DNA of 56,835 nt from DAOQTX01 sp035340715 (GTDB lineage Bacteria > Bacteroidota > Bacteroidia > AKYH767-A > OLB10): contig DAOQTX010000011.1 in assembly GCA_035340715.1 (NCBI GenBank), positions 1 through 56,835 on the forward strand, in the 5' to 3' direction. The translations under genes and the position numbers were made by a program. Below, one piece after another: positions 8,501-17,018 of this stretch (position 1 is the first letter of the stretch; each line of letters opens with the position of its first letter). Below the pieces are notes generated by a model. That model saw only the letters and a list, made by a program, of their open reading frames with translations, made no database searches and was not told where the DNA came from.

Positions 8501-9299
8501 ACGTTTGGGCAGCGTGAACGAACCCATTGTGTATAAGCAAAGAAATGAAATTGGAGGATTGGTGAACGAATACAATCGAATGCTTGAGGAACTTCATCAA
8601 AGTGCCGAAAAACTTGCTCGATCGGAACGTGAAAGTGCCTGGAGAGAAATGGCCAAGCAGGTGGCTCATGAAATAAAAAATCCTTTGACTCCTATGAAAC
8701 TGAATGTGCAACATTTGGAAAGAGCCTGGTCGGAAAAATCAGGGAACCTTGAACAAATGATCCCTCGCATTTGCAAAACGCTCATCGAACAAATGGACAC
8801 CTTATCGGGAATTGCTACAGAGTTCAGCAACTTTGCTAAAATGCCTAAGCCCAATATTGCCAGTGTAGAACTATCGTCATTGTTGGATAATTTAGTAACA
8901 CTTTACAACGAATCGGAATTGATTTATGTCGTGTATGAAAGCAACGAGTTTAAGGACAAATTTGTAGAAGCTGATCGTGATCAATTGATCAGTGTATTCT
9001 CAAACCTTTTAAAAAATGCCGAGCAAGCCATTCCTTCAAACCGCAAAGGAATGGTACATATACATCTTGAAAAAAGAGATCGCAATTATATAATATCGGT
9101 CAGAGACAATGGATCCGGTATTAAGCCCGATCAATACAAAAGAATTTTTACACCAAACTTCACCACTAAGAGTGCCGGCACAGGCTTGGGATTGAGCATC
9201 AGTAAGAAATTTGTTGAAAGCACAGGAGGAGAAATTTGGTTTGAAAGCGAACATGATATCGGAACCACTTTCTTTGTAAAACTACCTATGCCGACTTAG
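5556..9299 (+). CDS. Large NtrY-like membrane sensor histidine kinase
   Basis: A 1247-residue transmembrane sensor kinase. It has an N-terminal helix (about 8-27) and an extracytoplasmic domain (about 28-210). A multi-helix membrane block runs from about 211 to 475, followed by a second soluble region (about 480-725). Helices near 731-757 and 771-795, another exposed loop, and a last helix (about 941-965) precede HAMP (about 966-1018), the phospho-acceptor domain and the ATPase domain. His1038 lies in AKQVAHEIKNPLTPMKL, the NtrY-type H box. The ATPase shows an N box around Asn1154, DNGSGIK at about 1184 and GTGLGLS near the end. It starts at GTG 5556; no ATG offers the same leader. NtrY proteins are usually about 750 residues, so this one is very large. 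No response regulator gene is nearby, and its signal is unknown. Confidence 0.9.
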   Translation: MKSGFPKGIFILFLLSVACLSAAFLSEKSIESHINDPAQISEQVSHRIQQNENKVQLYLDSITRFGTQNLNQIQSFTNQYFDQAELNHINVFLYENDSLFYWSNNQVNIDNNLAMLTIPRKFVLLDNGYYLKYDFRKGNQYAILLYLIKHRYPLKNKYLQNSFNPNLNIPDVAEPDTVPHENAFSVNDANGKFLFSLKIEKSEKTEVDYSMVTILLFIGIILFLIFCYTLARYCIQVWPAGALLVVVMLASLRLLGIFYKLPAAFYLLPLFDPKFYASSFMLSSLGDFLVTTMVSTLIILIVHRYFENLNLSKAHLKRKIWLGLEIVLIFLACFLFSVFINYLISGLILNSLISFNINNVFELTDYSLIGFIIIGLWLFSFYLISDGAVRFVQKTKFSIQPIVVFFLLTQCAFLIVLLWLRETDMFRYYGVSSFLLANALIIFTSYIRSREQALFSFTRSLLVILVFSLYASKTIADFNNIKEERNRQIYASKMEVENDLVAEYLFEDIQSKIITDRFVATYLIYYNQRLLTESFVNEAVGKRLMQLYFNGYWDKYSIKVNLYSYNQDLIGLSEEPSESFSHFENIISVQGSECLSPNLYYLGSTEGRLQYIGKLPVYTVSQQKTVQVGTIIIRIASRKGETETGFPELLLSDKVPDKKDLSNYSYAKFENGKLIGSTGKYSYLQDASHYEKHLVNNQRLDTYFEESGYSHLIHPYGLNNLIVISKQHQNVVVLLTLFSYIFTFFCLIFILSYTVYKLIKNRFKFHLSLKNRIQLSVTTIVLAALVALGSGTVIYIVNNNQINQNQRVSESLQSLVVLISNELNALPEGKHYHNEEVQASLNKLASATGLEYNIFGLDGFLQFTSQPRLFDYAIQNRLMNRKAYEELHNRKNTRLTHFEKIGALDYISAYEPLRNLQGDIVSYVNLPYITRQSNLRKEISSFLVTLINIYVFLFAFSLIATFIISGRITEPLQVIQQRLSEIRLGSVNEPIVYKQRNEIGGLVNEYNRMLEELHQSAEKLARSERESAWREMAKQVAHEIKNPLTPMKLNVQHLERAWSEKSGNLEQMIPRICKTLIEQMDTLSGIATEFSNFAKMPKPNIASVELSSLLDNLVTLYNESELIYVVYESNEFKDKFVEADRDQLISVFSNLLKNAEQAIPSNRKGMVHIHLEKRDRNYIISVRDNGSGIKPDQYKRIFTPNFTTKSAGTGLGLSISKKFVESTGGEIWFESEHDIGTTFFVKLPMPT

Positions 9300-9501
9300 C
9301 CATTTCATTCCAATTAATCCATTTTGTTTGAACTGTTTTGGGCATAATTTCCTTTTTCCCACAGTTTTTGCAAGTACGATATAATACTACATTTTCAATA
9401 CTATCGTCTGAATACACTACTTCGGTAAAATCAGCATAAAGCCATTCATGTAAATCGCTTATACATTTTAATTGTTTCATCATGTTTCTTTTTTTCATCA
9501 T
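9286..9501 (-). CDS. Small putative zinc-ribbon protein
   Basis: A 71-residue protein that I do not recognise by name. It has Cys13, His18 (as C-x4-H), Cys44 and Cys47 (C-x2-C-G-K-K), a plausible four-ligand zinc site, and an acidic middle section. It runs tail-to-tail with the kinase gene and overlaps its last 14 nt. Two ATG pairs (codons 1-2 and 7-8) are possible starts. A perfect odd palindrome lies directly upstream. The ordered metal-ligand pattern and its own control region argue for a real gene, but homology is untested. Confidence 0.5.
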   Translation of the reverse strand: MMKKRNMMKQLKCISDLHEWLYADFTEVVYSDDSIENVVLYRTCKNCGKKEIMPKTVQTKWINWNEMAKSA

Positions 9502-9505
9502 GGTG

Positions 9506-9520
9506 CAAAATTCAATTTTG
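9506..9520. repeat. 15-nt palindrome upstream of the small zinc-ribbon gene
   Basis: CAAAATT-C-AATTTTG is a perfect palindrome, 4 nt before the ATG at 9501. On the minus strand it also contains GAATTTTG, one base from TAnnTTTG, so it may be both promoter and operator. Confidence 0.4.
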
Positions 9521-9593
9521 AATATTAATCTATCACTAACAGAACATTAGTTTGAGGTTAAGAACTTAATCGATAAATTATGATACCAATATG

Positions 9594-9610
9594 ATCCTAA
9601 ATACTAGGAT
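9594..9610. repeat. Inverted repeat in the trkA promoter
   Basis: ATCCTA-AATAC-TAGGAT, a perfect 6-bp inverted repeat, ends 4 nt before the trkA -7 box and so covers the spacer and -33 region. That is a good position for a repressor. Confidence 0.45.
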
Positions 9611-9614
9611 TGAT

Positions 9615-9622
9615 TAATTTTG
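9615..9622 (+). promoter_or_regulatory. -7 box for trkAH
   Basis: TAATTTTG matches TAnnTTTG, 13 nt before the trkA ATG. Confidence 0.6.
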
Positions 9623-9635
9623 AAAAAAAATCTCC

Positions 9636-10976
9636 ATGCGAATTCTTATTGCAGGTGCAGGCGAAGTTGGTTACCATGTTGCTAAATTGCTGGATAATGA
9701 AAAACAGAACATTTTCATTATAGATGAGAATCAACATCATCTTGATCGCATTGATACCAATCTGGATGCCGTTACGATTAAAGGCGATGCTACCTCTCCG
9801 GAGGTATTATTGCAAGGTGAAGTGTCTAAAGCCGATTTGCTGATTTCCGTTACATCTTCGCAAGCGAACAATTTAAATATTGCCATGTTGGGCAAAAAGC
9901 TAGGCGCAAAAAAAACCATAGCACGTATTAGTAATATTGCCTACTTCGATCGCAAGTTTGGAATCGACTTCAAAGAAATGGGTATCGATAAACTGATATC
10001 GCCCGAAATGCTCGCAGCCGAAGAAATATATAGTTTGGTTAAACAACCCTATTTTACCAATTACATGGCATTCGATAATGGCTTATTGCATTTGGCCGGA
10101 ATTCGATTGGATGACAGATGTTTGTTGAGTGGTAAATTTATAACCGAAACCGAACACTTAAATCCCGATCGAAGTTTTTTACCGGTAGCTATCCGAAAAG
10201 TAAAAGACACTATTATTCCACGCGGAGACACTAAGTTTGAAATTGGCGATTATGTTTATTTCATTTCTAAACCCGAAGGACTGGATCGTATAATTCACCT
10301 AACCGGTCGAGATGAAATGAAAGTGAGAAATGTAATGATCATGGGCGGTAGCCGTGTAGGTAGGCATACTGCAAGAATGTTGTCTTCCAATTACAAAGTA
10401 AAATTGATTGAACTTGATGAAAAGAGATGCTTTGATATTTCAGACGAGCAGCCCAATATTATGGTGATCAGAGGCGATGGTCGCGATACCGATTTGCTCG
10501 AAGAAGAGAGCATTAGGGAAATGGATGCGTTTTTGAGCGTTACTGGCAATCCGGCAACCAATATTATGGCCTGCTTAACAGCAAAAAATTATGGTGTAGA
10601 AAAAACAATTGCTTTGGTTGAAACCGGAGACGATGTTCAAATATCAAAAGCCATAGGAATTGATACATTAATCAATAAGAAACTGATTGCTGCTTCTAAT
10701 ATTTTCCAATACATACGACAAGGTAAAGTGCTAAACATGTCGGGCTTGGTGGGTATGAATGCCGAGTTATTAGAGTTTGAAGTAAGTAAAGGCGACCCGA
10801 TAACCCGTGCACCATTAAAAGAACTTAAGTTCCCGAAAGGTGCATTGATTGGTGGTGCCGTGCGCAATCATGAGGCCATCATCACATTGGGTAATTTTCA
10901 AGCTCAACCGGGCGATCATATTGTAGTTTTTTCTTTGCCGCATTGTATTCAACAGGTCGAAAAATTTTTCAGATAA
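9636..10976 (+). CDS. trkA: Trk potassium uptake regulator TrkA
   Basis: Cytoplasmic gating ring of the Trk potassium transporter. It has 446 residues with two tandem RCK units. The first Rossmann motif is GAGEVG at 7-12 and the second GGSRVG at 237-242; each is followed by a TrkA-C ligand-binding domain. This full two-repeat form fits Trk rather than the single-repeat KtrA. The stop lies 3 nt before the trkH GTG, so the channel and its gate are co-translated. An inverted repeat overlaps its promoter. Confidence 0.95.
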   Translation: MRILIAGAGEVGYHVAKLLDNEKQNIFIIDENQHHLDRIDTNLDAVTIKGDATSPEVLLQGEVSKADLLISVTSSQANNLNIAMLGKKLGAKKTIARISNIAYFDRKFGIDFKEMGIDKLISPEMLAAEEIYSLVKQPYFTNYMAFDNGLLHLAGIRLDDRCLLSGKFITETEHLNPDRSFLPVAIRKVKDTIIPRGDTKFEIGDYVYFISKPEGLDRIIHLTGRDEMKVRNVMIMGGSRVGRHTARMLSSNYKVKLIELDEKRCFDISDEQPNIMVIRGDGRDTDLLEEESIREMDAFLSVTGNPATNIMACLTAKNYGVEKTIALVETGDDVQISKAIGIDTLINKKLIAASNIFQYIRQGKVLNMSGLVGMNAELLEFEVSKGDPITRAPLKELKFPKGALIGGAVRNHEAIITLGNFQAQPGDHIVVFSLPHCIQQVEKFFR

Positions 10977-10979
10977 TAA

Positions 10980-12437
10980 GTGAAACTCAATTATAAAGTC
11001 ATAGCCAGTTTTTTAGGATCGCTCCTTGGATTCAATGCTTTATTTATGTTGGCTTGCCTGGTTGCATCGTATTACTATCAAGACGAGAGTTGGGATGCGC
11101 TTTGGAAAAGTATAGGCATCACTATGGCCTGTGCCATAGTTTTGTTTGCCATTGGAAGAGGCCACCAAAAAAACATCAGCAAAAAAGAAGCTTATCTGGT
11201 AGTAACCTTGGGTTGGATTTTGATGACATTGAGTGGATGCCTGCCTTATATTTTTAATGGTGACATTCCATCCTTTGCATCGGCTGTGTTTGAAACCATG
11301 TCGGGCTACACTACAACGGGAGCATCGGTGCTTACCGATATTGAAGCAGTGGACAAAGGTATTTTACTTTGGCGCAGCACTACACATTGGATTGGAGGGA
11401 TGGGAATTATCGTTTTGACTATTGCTATATTGCCCATACTGGGAATAGGCGGCATGCAGTTGTTTAATGCCGAATCGCCTGGTTTGAAAGCCGATAAAAT
11501 AAATCCGCGAATCACGGGAACTGCAAAGCGACTTTGGGCATTATACTTTTTACTCACGCTGCTCGAAACTGTATTGCTAAAATACTCCGGCATGGGTTGG
11601 TTCGATGCGCTCAATCATGCATTCTCTACCATGTCAACCGGTGGTTTTTCGACAAAGAATGCAAGCATCATGCATTACGATTATAACCAAGCCATACAAT
11701 GGATCATCATTGTGTTTATGTTTGTTGCGGGAATGAATTTCGCCCTTACCTATTTTGCCTTTGTAGGAAATTTCAAGAAAATTATACACGATCATGAATT
11801 TCGTTTTTATGCAACGGTAGTATTAGTAGGTGCACTAGTATCTACTGCGGTAGTTTGGATACAGGAAACAAGTCCCGGTTGGAATTTCCCTTTTCGCGAC
11901 AGCTTATTTCAGGTTGTTGCTGTGGTCACCACCACTGGTTTTGTTTCGGCCGATATGACTTTAGATCCTCTGCTCAGTACTATTTTTTTTATGTTGCTTT
12001 TTGCTGGCGGCATGACCGGAAGCACAGCCGGAGGGATAAAAAGTGTACGGCACTTATTGATCTTTAGAAATTCATGGATGGAATTTAAAAGACTCTTGCA
12101 TCCCAATGCTGTGTTGCCCATTCGACTTAACAAAGCAGCCGTTAGAGGAAGAGTGACTTTCAACATTATGGCTTTTGTTATAATCTATTTCCTAATTTTT
12201 GCTTTCAGCAGTTTAACCATGTCGTTATTGGGCGAAGATTTTATGACTTCCATTGGAGTAGCTGCTTCTTGTTTAGGCAATGTTGGTCCGGCCTTAGGTT
12301 CTGCATCTCCGGTTGGCAATTACGCTTCTATATCAGAAGCAGGGAAATTGTTTCTCTCCTTTATAATGCTTGTTGGACGTTTGGAGCTCTTTACCGTTCT
12401 CATTTTATTTACTCCGTTTTATTGGAGAAAATATTAG
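10980..12437 (+). CDS. trkH: Trk potassium transporter membrane subunit TrkH
   Basis: Ion-conducting subunit partnered with TrkA. It has 485 residues, many membrane helices and four pore loops with the expected filter glycines in TTTGASV, STGGFST, TTTGFVS and CLGNVGPALG. The superfamily pattern of four non-identical M1-P-M2 repeats is intact. The start is GTG at 10980, chosen because it sits 3 nt after trkA and opens directly into the first helix. A bidirectional hairpin terminator lies 30 nt beyond the stop. Confidence 0.95.
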   Translation: MKLNYKVIASFLGSLLGFNALFMLACLVASYYYQDESWDALWKSIGITMACAIVLFAIGRGHQKNISKKEAYLVVTLGWILMTLSGCLPYIFNGDIPSFASAVFETMSGYTTTGASVLTDIEAVDKGILLWRSTTHWIGGMGIIVLTIAILPILGIGGMQLFNAESPGLKADKINPRITGTAKRLWALYFLLTLLETVLLKYSGMGWFDALNHAFSTMSTGGFSTKNASIMHYDYNQAIQWIIIVFMFVAGMNFALTYFAFVGNFKKIIHDHEFRFYATVVLVGALVSTAVVWIQETSPGWNFPFRDSLFQVVAVVTTTGFVSADMTLDPLLSTIFFMLLFAGGMTGSTAGGIKSVRHLLIFRNSWMEFKRLLHPNAVLPIRLNKAAVRGRVTFNIMAFVIIYFLIFAFSSLTMSLLGEDFMTSIGVAASCLGNVGPALGSASPVGNYASISEAGKLFLSFIMLVGRLELFTVLILFTPFYWRKY

Positions 12438-12466
12438 TCCTTTTACTTCTACTTAATAATAAATAA

Positions 12467-12492
12467 AAAGCCCCTCTTTAAAGAAGGGCTTT
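12467..12492 (-). terminator. Bidirectional terminator between trkH and a convergent gene
   Basis: AAAGCCC pairs with GGGCTTT, and an inner TCTT/AAGA extends the stem past one mismatch. Read on the minus strand the stem is followed by TTTTTATTTATT, so it is stronger for the gene ending at 12514. The plus-strand U run is only three, so termination of trkH is weaker. Confidence 0.8.
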
Positions 12493-12513
12493 GTCGTGCT
12501 ATTCTGATTTTCT

Positions 12514-13908
12514 TTATTCGATTATAACAAAGCGTTGTGTACCGGATGCTTTTTGATCTTTATACAAGGTAATGCTGTACGATCCGGCATCTAAATTCAA
12601 TTGCATCAGTTTTAAATGTTTTCCTGCGGTCATTCTACCCAATGCAATATTTTTTACGGCTGCACCTTTCATGTCACTAATCTGTAACTGCACTTCAGCA
12701 GCTGAATTTAATTGTATGGGCAAAGAAAGTATTCCATTGTTAGGGTTGGGATAAAGTTGCCCTAAAGATTCTCCTTCAAAATCATAAACACTTGCAAAAT
12801 TTCCAACATTGATCATTACTGTTTCATCGTATGAGAAGTTGCGGTCTTTTACACGAAACACCATTAAATATGGATTAACACGAACTTGATTGGCATTAGG
12901 CATCCAAGCAAATGTTCCCATTAGGCTAGTGCCGTTATAAGGCACTGTTCCAAACCAAGCCGGATTTGAGTTAACTATTAAAGGTTCACCAAAGGCTAAA
13001 AACTGTATTGGATCGCCATCCTGATCATCAGCTATTAAGGACACCGAAAATGAAGTATTGACATTTAAGTTTAGATATCGGTGCCCGCTACTGTTCACCG
13101 GAATCAAATTCATGTTTGTGATCTTTGGCAATTTGTTTGTGTCGGGAATTACTATCATCTGATAATCACGAATAATTTCACCAATCTTAACGCCTGCTCT
13201 GAATTCTTCTACACGAATAGAAGCAACAAAATTACCCAACGCATCGGGGGTCCATGAAATTTGTCCATTGATAGGATCAATCACAAAGGGACCGGAAGTA
13301 TCGGCTGAAGGAGATGTGTATCCTGCACAATATAGGTTATAACTTGTCAATGGAGTATCTATTGACCAAGCCAATGAATCTCCATCAATATCGAAAGGCA
13401 AAGAGTTGTATTGCCAAGCTTGGTTAATCGGTAAGAAAGTAACCGGTGGTGCCAAAAATTCAGGGGTAGAATTTGACGCATTTGCAAAGTGCATAAATTC
13501 CGTACTTAAAAACATGGATTCTGATAATGGCTGAGTCAAATTTTGAATGGCTCCATTCCGACAACAATTAAACCACTCAACAACATACATTCCGGGAGCA
13601 GGCACACTGATTGTGTCGTGAAAAGTATACACTTCTACTCCATATGGAACATTAGCTAAAGGCCATCCGCTAACAGCATCGACAGCAACGTTGTTATTAG
13701 ACACGATAGTTCCATTGCTATCAAAAACTTTGAAAGTAGCATAACCTGCAAAGGGTATCCCTAAAGTATCACGATATGCCGTTAAATGAATAATATATTG
13801 GTTGCCACTTAAATGAGTAACGACCATTTCTCCACCCATTAGATGTGTAGCTCTAACTGAACTGCTGCAACAAAATATTGCAATTAAAATGGTAAGAACT
13901 TTTTTCAT
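12514..13908 (-). CDS. Secreted T9SS cargo protein with cadherin-like domains
   Basis: A 464-residue exported protein. It has a Sec signal peptide (1-20, ending VRA) and an N-terminal module opening THLMGGEMVVTHLSGNQY, a start seen in many Bacteroidota surface proteins. Ig/cadherin-like segments follow, with DxDGDxL-type patterns near residues 170-180 and 295-305. The type A T9SS sorting domain runs from about 385 (LYPNPNNG) to the end. It should cross the outer membrane by T9SS and be surface-attached or released. The specific role is unknown; adhesion is possible. Its terminator is shared with trkH. Confidence 0.85.
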   Translation of the reverse strand: MKKVLTILIAIFCCSSSVRATHLMGGEMVVTHLSGNQYIIHLTAYRDTLGIPFAGYATFKVFDSNGTIVSNNNVAVDAVSGWPLANVPYGVEVYTFHDTISVPAPGMYVVEWFNCCRNGAIQNLTQPLSESMFLSTEFMHFANASNSTPEFLAPPVTFLPINQAWQYNSLPFDIDGDSLAWSIDTPLTSYNLYCAGYTSPSADTSGPFVIDPINGQISWTPDALGNFVASIRVEEFRAGVKIGEIIRDYQMIVIPDTNKLPKITNMNLIPVNSSGHRYLNLNVNTSFSVSLIADDQDGDPIQFLAFGEPLIVNSNPAWFGTVPYNGTSLMGTFAWMPNANQVRVNPYLMVFRVKDRNFSYDETVMINVGNFASVYDFEGESLGQLYPNPNNGILSLPIQLNSAAEVQLQISDMKGAAVKNIALGRMTAGKHLKLMQLNLDAGSYSITLYKDQKASGTQRFVIIE

Positions 13909-13927
13909 GATTGATTGGTTTAGATAT

Positions 13928-13935
13928 TAAAGGTA
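13928..13935 (-). promoter_or_regulatory. Near-match -7 box for the T9SS gene at 12514-13908
   Basis: TACCTTTA on the minus strand, one base from TAnnTTTG, 19 nt before the ATG at 13908. The same variant occurs upstream of rpiB. Confidence 0.35.
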
Positions 13936-14001
13936 TATAAAATTTCATTGATTCGGATAACCCCTGTTTTTTAGTAAAATCTATTGTTTTATTTGATTTG
14001 G

Positions 14002-14009
14002 TATCTTTG
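14002..14009 (+). promoter_or_regulatory. -7 box for the T9SS gene at 14026-15882
   Basis: TATCTTTG matches TAnnTTTG, 16 nt before the ATG. Confidence 0.6.
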
Positions 14010-14025
14010 AGTAAACAAATGCGCT

Positions 14026-15882
14026 ATGAATTATAAATATATTCTTACACTAATATTATCCGTTTTGTTTTTTTGTTCAGCTTATGCACAAACACAGAAG
14101 CAAAGTTTTCAGATTCCTCTTTCGGCAGAAATACTTATGAATGAACCGGAAGATGCTTTGCGTCCTGATATGAAATACAAAATACTGCCCAAACCTCATT
14201 CGGGAACCGATCAAAAAACAATTGACGAGGCGCGTAATTTTGTTCATGCTCAATACCGAACAAACAAACACGAAACTGCCAATAACAACTCCAATCAAAA
14301 ATGGGCTGCAAACCCTCCTGTGATGCTGCGCAATTTTATAGGGAATGCCTTTAATTTCAGAGTGCCCAACGATAATGATATGGCCGTTTCTAATGGTGAC
14401 ATTACGTGTTCTGTAACCAACTCAATGATTTACTCTAAAAATTTGATCAGTGGACAAAATTATGGAAGCTACACATTACATTCTTTAGCTACTTCTTTAG
14501 GTCTTGCTTCTGAAGAGTTTGATCCCAAAGTAATTTATGATCCACAATCGGATCGATTTGTTTTTGTTTGCTTAAATGGATTTACCGATACCACAAGTAA
14601 TATTTTACTAGGCTTTTCGCAAAGTAATAGCAGTTATGGTACTTGGAATTTTTACGCTTTGCCTGGTAATCCACTCAACAATGGTTTATGGACCGACTTT
14701 CCAATGGTATCTGTTAGTAATAGCGAAGTATTTATAACCGTAAATCTCTTATACCCCGATTCGAGTTGGCAAACAGGTTTTAATGAAACGGTTATTTGGC
14801 AAGTGAATAAACAGGAAGGATATAGTGGGGCTTTGCTCAACCCCCTTTTGCATCATAACATTAAATTCAATAATGAGCCCTTGCGAAATTTATGTCCGGT
14901 AAAAGGTGGAAGCACGCTCTATGGGCCGAACATGTATTTTGTTTCAAATCGAAATTTTACCACCGGCAACGATACTACATTTCTAATTGAAATAAGTGAT
15001 ACTATAAACGCGCCCAATCAATTGATCAATATAACTCCGCTCATCGGAAATACATCCTATCATATGCCCGCTTTAGCCGATCAACCCAGCACTGATTTAT
15101 TAATTGTTAACGATGCCAGAAATCTTGGGGCATTATTAGAGAATAATAAAATACAATTTGTTGCTTCTACCCTTGATACCGCCAGTGGTTTGGATGGAAT
15201 TTATCATGGCATCATCGATTTGAATGGACCACAAGCAACGCTAAGTACTCAAACCTATACCAGTTCGCCTTATGATTTGGCGTATCCCAATATAGCGTGG
15301 GCCGGAAATGGAGTTGGAGACGATCGTTGCATCATTAGCGTTTTGTATTCTGGCAGCAATGATTTTCCGGGCAGTGCTGCACTGCTTTACGATGGAACTT
15401 ATTCACCCCTCACTATAGTGAAGGCCGGACAATCATACACCAACATGATAACCGGAAACGAGCGATGGGGAGATTATACCGGATGTCATACCAAATACAA
15501 TGAACCAGAGAAAGTTTGGATGGCCGGTAGTTACACCATAGCCAATCATCAAACCAGAACTTGGATTGCTGAATTGAGTTCAAACCCTGCCGCAGGTATA
15601 AACTATACTGAAACGGAACTTGAACTATTAAGCGTGTATCCTAACCCGGTAAGCGAACGATTGAGCATTGATTTTGAATTAACATCAAAAGGTTTTGTAG
15701 TAGTAAATCTTTATGATCAGAAGGGAGCATTGATACATACCCTTTATCGCGGTGGATTAGCTACTGGAAAAAATTCCTTTTCTTTTAATACACATTCTCT
15801 TTCATCGGGTGGTTATTTAATACGTATAGACGATGTTTTAAATAATAAAAAGTTGGCTACTAAAACTTTTGTTAAGCCCTAA
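14026..15882 (+). CDS. Secreted T9SS cargo protein, function unknown
   Basis: A 618-residue exported protein. It has a signal peptide 1-21 (AYA before Gln) and a type A T9SS sorting domain from about 534 (LLSVYPNPVSERLSI) to the end. The central 480 residues have repeated Asp/Asn-rich, aromatic-rich strands (FDPKVIYDPQSDRFVF, WTDFPMVSVSNSEVFI) that suggest a beta-propeller-like fold. I do not see a catalytic motif. It is transcribed divergently from the other T9SS cargo gene. Confidence 0.82.
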   Translation: MNYKYILTLILSVLFFCSAYAQTQKQSFQIPLSAEILMNEPEDALRPDMKYKILPKPHSGTDQKTIDEARNFVHAQYRTNKHETANNNSNQKWAANPPVMLRNFIGNAFNFRVPNDNDMAVSNGDITCSVTNSMIYSKNLISGQNYGSYTLHSLATSLGLASEEFDPKVIYDPQSDRFVFVCLNGFTDTTSNILLGFSQSNSSYGTWNFYALPGNPLNNGLWTDFPMVSVSNSEVFITVNLLYPDSSWQTGFNETVIWQVNKQEGYSGALLNPLLHHNIKFNNEPLRNLCPVKGGSTLYGPNMYFVSNRNFTTGNDTTFLIEISDTINAPNQLINITPLIGNTSYHMPALADQPSTDLLIVNDARNLGALLENNKIQFVASTLDTASGLDGIYHGIIDLNGPQATLSTQTYTSSPYDLAYPNIAWAGNGVGDDRCIISVLYSGSNDFPGSAALLYDGTYSPLTIVKAGQSYTNMITGNERWGDYTGCHTKYNEPEKVWMAGSYTIANHQTRTWIAELSSNPAAGINYTETELELLSVYPNPVSERLSIDFELTSKGFVVVNLYDQKGALIHTLYRGGLATGKNSFSFNTHSLSSGGYLIRIDDVLNNKKLATKTFVKP

Positions 15883-15901
15883 TGCGTTTTATAGATAAAC
15901 G

Positions 15902-15909
15902 TACCTTTG
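15902..15909 (+). promoter_or_regulatory. -7 box for gpsA
   Basis: TACCTTTG matches TAnnTTTG, 20 nt before the gpsA ATG. Confidence 0.55.
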
Positions 15910-15929
15910 CAGACCAATAAGACTTTTCA

Positions 15930-16928
15930 ATGCCATCGCCTGCAACAATAGCTGTATTAGGAAGCGGAAGCTGGGCAACCGCTTTAATAAAAATCATTTC
16001 TGAAAAAGATTGTAGCATTCGTTGGTGGGTTCGAAACGAAGAATCTGTTCAACAAATAAAAAAGACTCAAAGGAATCCCAGATATTTGACGGACGTACAT
16101 CTAGATCTTTCAAAGATAAACGCCTTTAGCAATATTGAAACCTGTTTGCAGGACGCTGACTTGGTGATAATCGCTATTCCCAGTGCATTTGTGATGAGCT
16201 CGCTTCAATCGATCGATAAGGCTGTTTTTAAAGACAAAAAGATTTTTTCGGCAGTAAAAGGAATTGTTCCTGAACACAACTTAATTATGGCCGACTATCT
16301 GAATTCACAATTGGATATTCCATACGATAGAATTGGTGTAATTACCGGACCCTGTCATGCCGAAGAGGTTGCCCTTGAAAAATTGTCCTATTTAACTGTA
16401 GCCTGTCAGCATACCGGACACGCAGCTGAGATGTCTTATCTGCTCACGTGCCGTTATATTAAAACAAGCATATCGGATGACATATTTGGAACCGAATATT
16501 CTGCCGTAATGAAAAACATAATGGCACTGGCATCGGGTATATTTCACGGCTTGGGCTATGGAGATAATTTTCAGGCGGTATTAATCTCAAATGCAATTCA
16601 AGAAATTAAACGCTTTATTGATGCGGTACATCCGATTGAACGCGACATAAAAGACTCTGCTTATTTAGGCGATCTTTTGGTAACCGCCTATTCACAATTT
16701 AGTCGTAACCGTATGTTTGGAACTATGATTGGTAAAGGCTACTCGGTAAAATCGGCCATGATGGAAATGAACATGATTGCTGAAGGTTATTATGCAAGCA
16801 AATGTATTCAACAAGTAAATGATTCGTATAAAGTACATCTCCCCATTTGTTCTGCAGTGTATCGCGTATTATACGAGCGAATGTCGCCTTCCGTTGAAAT
16901 GAGACTATTGGCCGATCAGTTGAGTTAA
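15930..16928 (+). CDS. gpsA: NAD(P)-dependent glycerol-3-phosphate dehydrogenase
   Basis: Reduces dihydroxyacetone phosphate to sn-glycerol 3-phosphate, the backbone for phospholipid synthesis, in the cytoplasm. It has 332 residues, family-typical. The nucleotide motif GSGSWA is at 11-16, the conserved SAVKGI and TGPCHAEEVA motifs follow, and the probable catalytic lysine is Lys195 in VMKNIMALASG. The C-terminal helical domain has the substrate-binding pattern YLGDLLVTAYSQFSRNR. It has its own promoter and stands alone between unrelated genes. Confidence 0.93.
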   Translation: MPSPATIAVLGSGSWATALIKIISEKDCSIRWWVRNEESVQQIKKTQRNPRYLTDVHLDLSKINAFSNIETCLQDADLVIIAIPSAFVMSSLQSIDKAVFKDKKIFSAVKGIVPEHNLIMADYLNSQLDIPYDRIGVITGPCHAEEVALEKLSYLTVACQHTGHAAEMSYLLTCRYIKTSISDDIFGTEYSAVMKNIMALASGIFHGLGYGDNFQAVLISNAIQEIKRFIDAVHPIERDIKDSAYLGDLLVTAYSQFSRNRMFGTMIGKGYSVKSAMMEMNMIAEGYYASKCIQQVNDSYKVHLPICSAVYRVLYERMSPSVEMRLLADQLS

Positions 16929-17018
16929 TTCTGTACTTTAATCAGATAAAACATTAGTATTTTTTATAGTTTATTCAATTCTTTGTGCTCGCATTTAACT
17001 TGCATTAAATTCTCTTTT

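Noticed and set aside
16983..17018. Upstream GTG start for the M1 aminopeptidase
   Set aside because: It would place 12 polar residues before a clean lipoprotein signal peptide that begins at ATG 17019.
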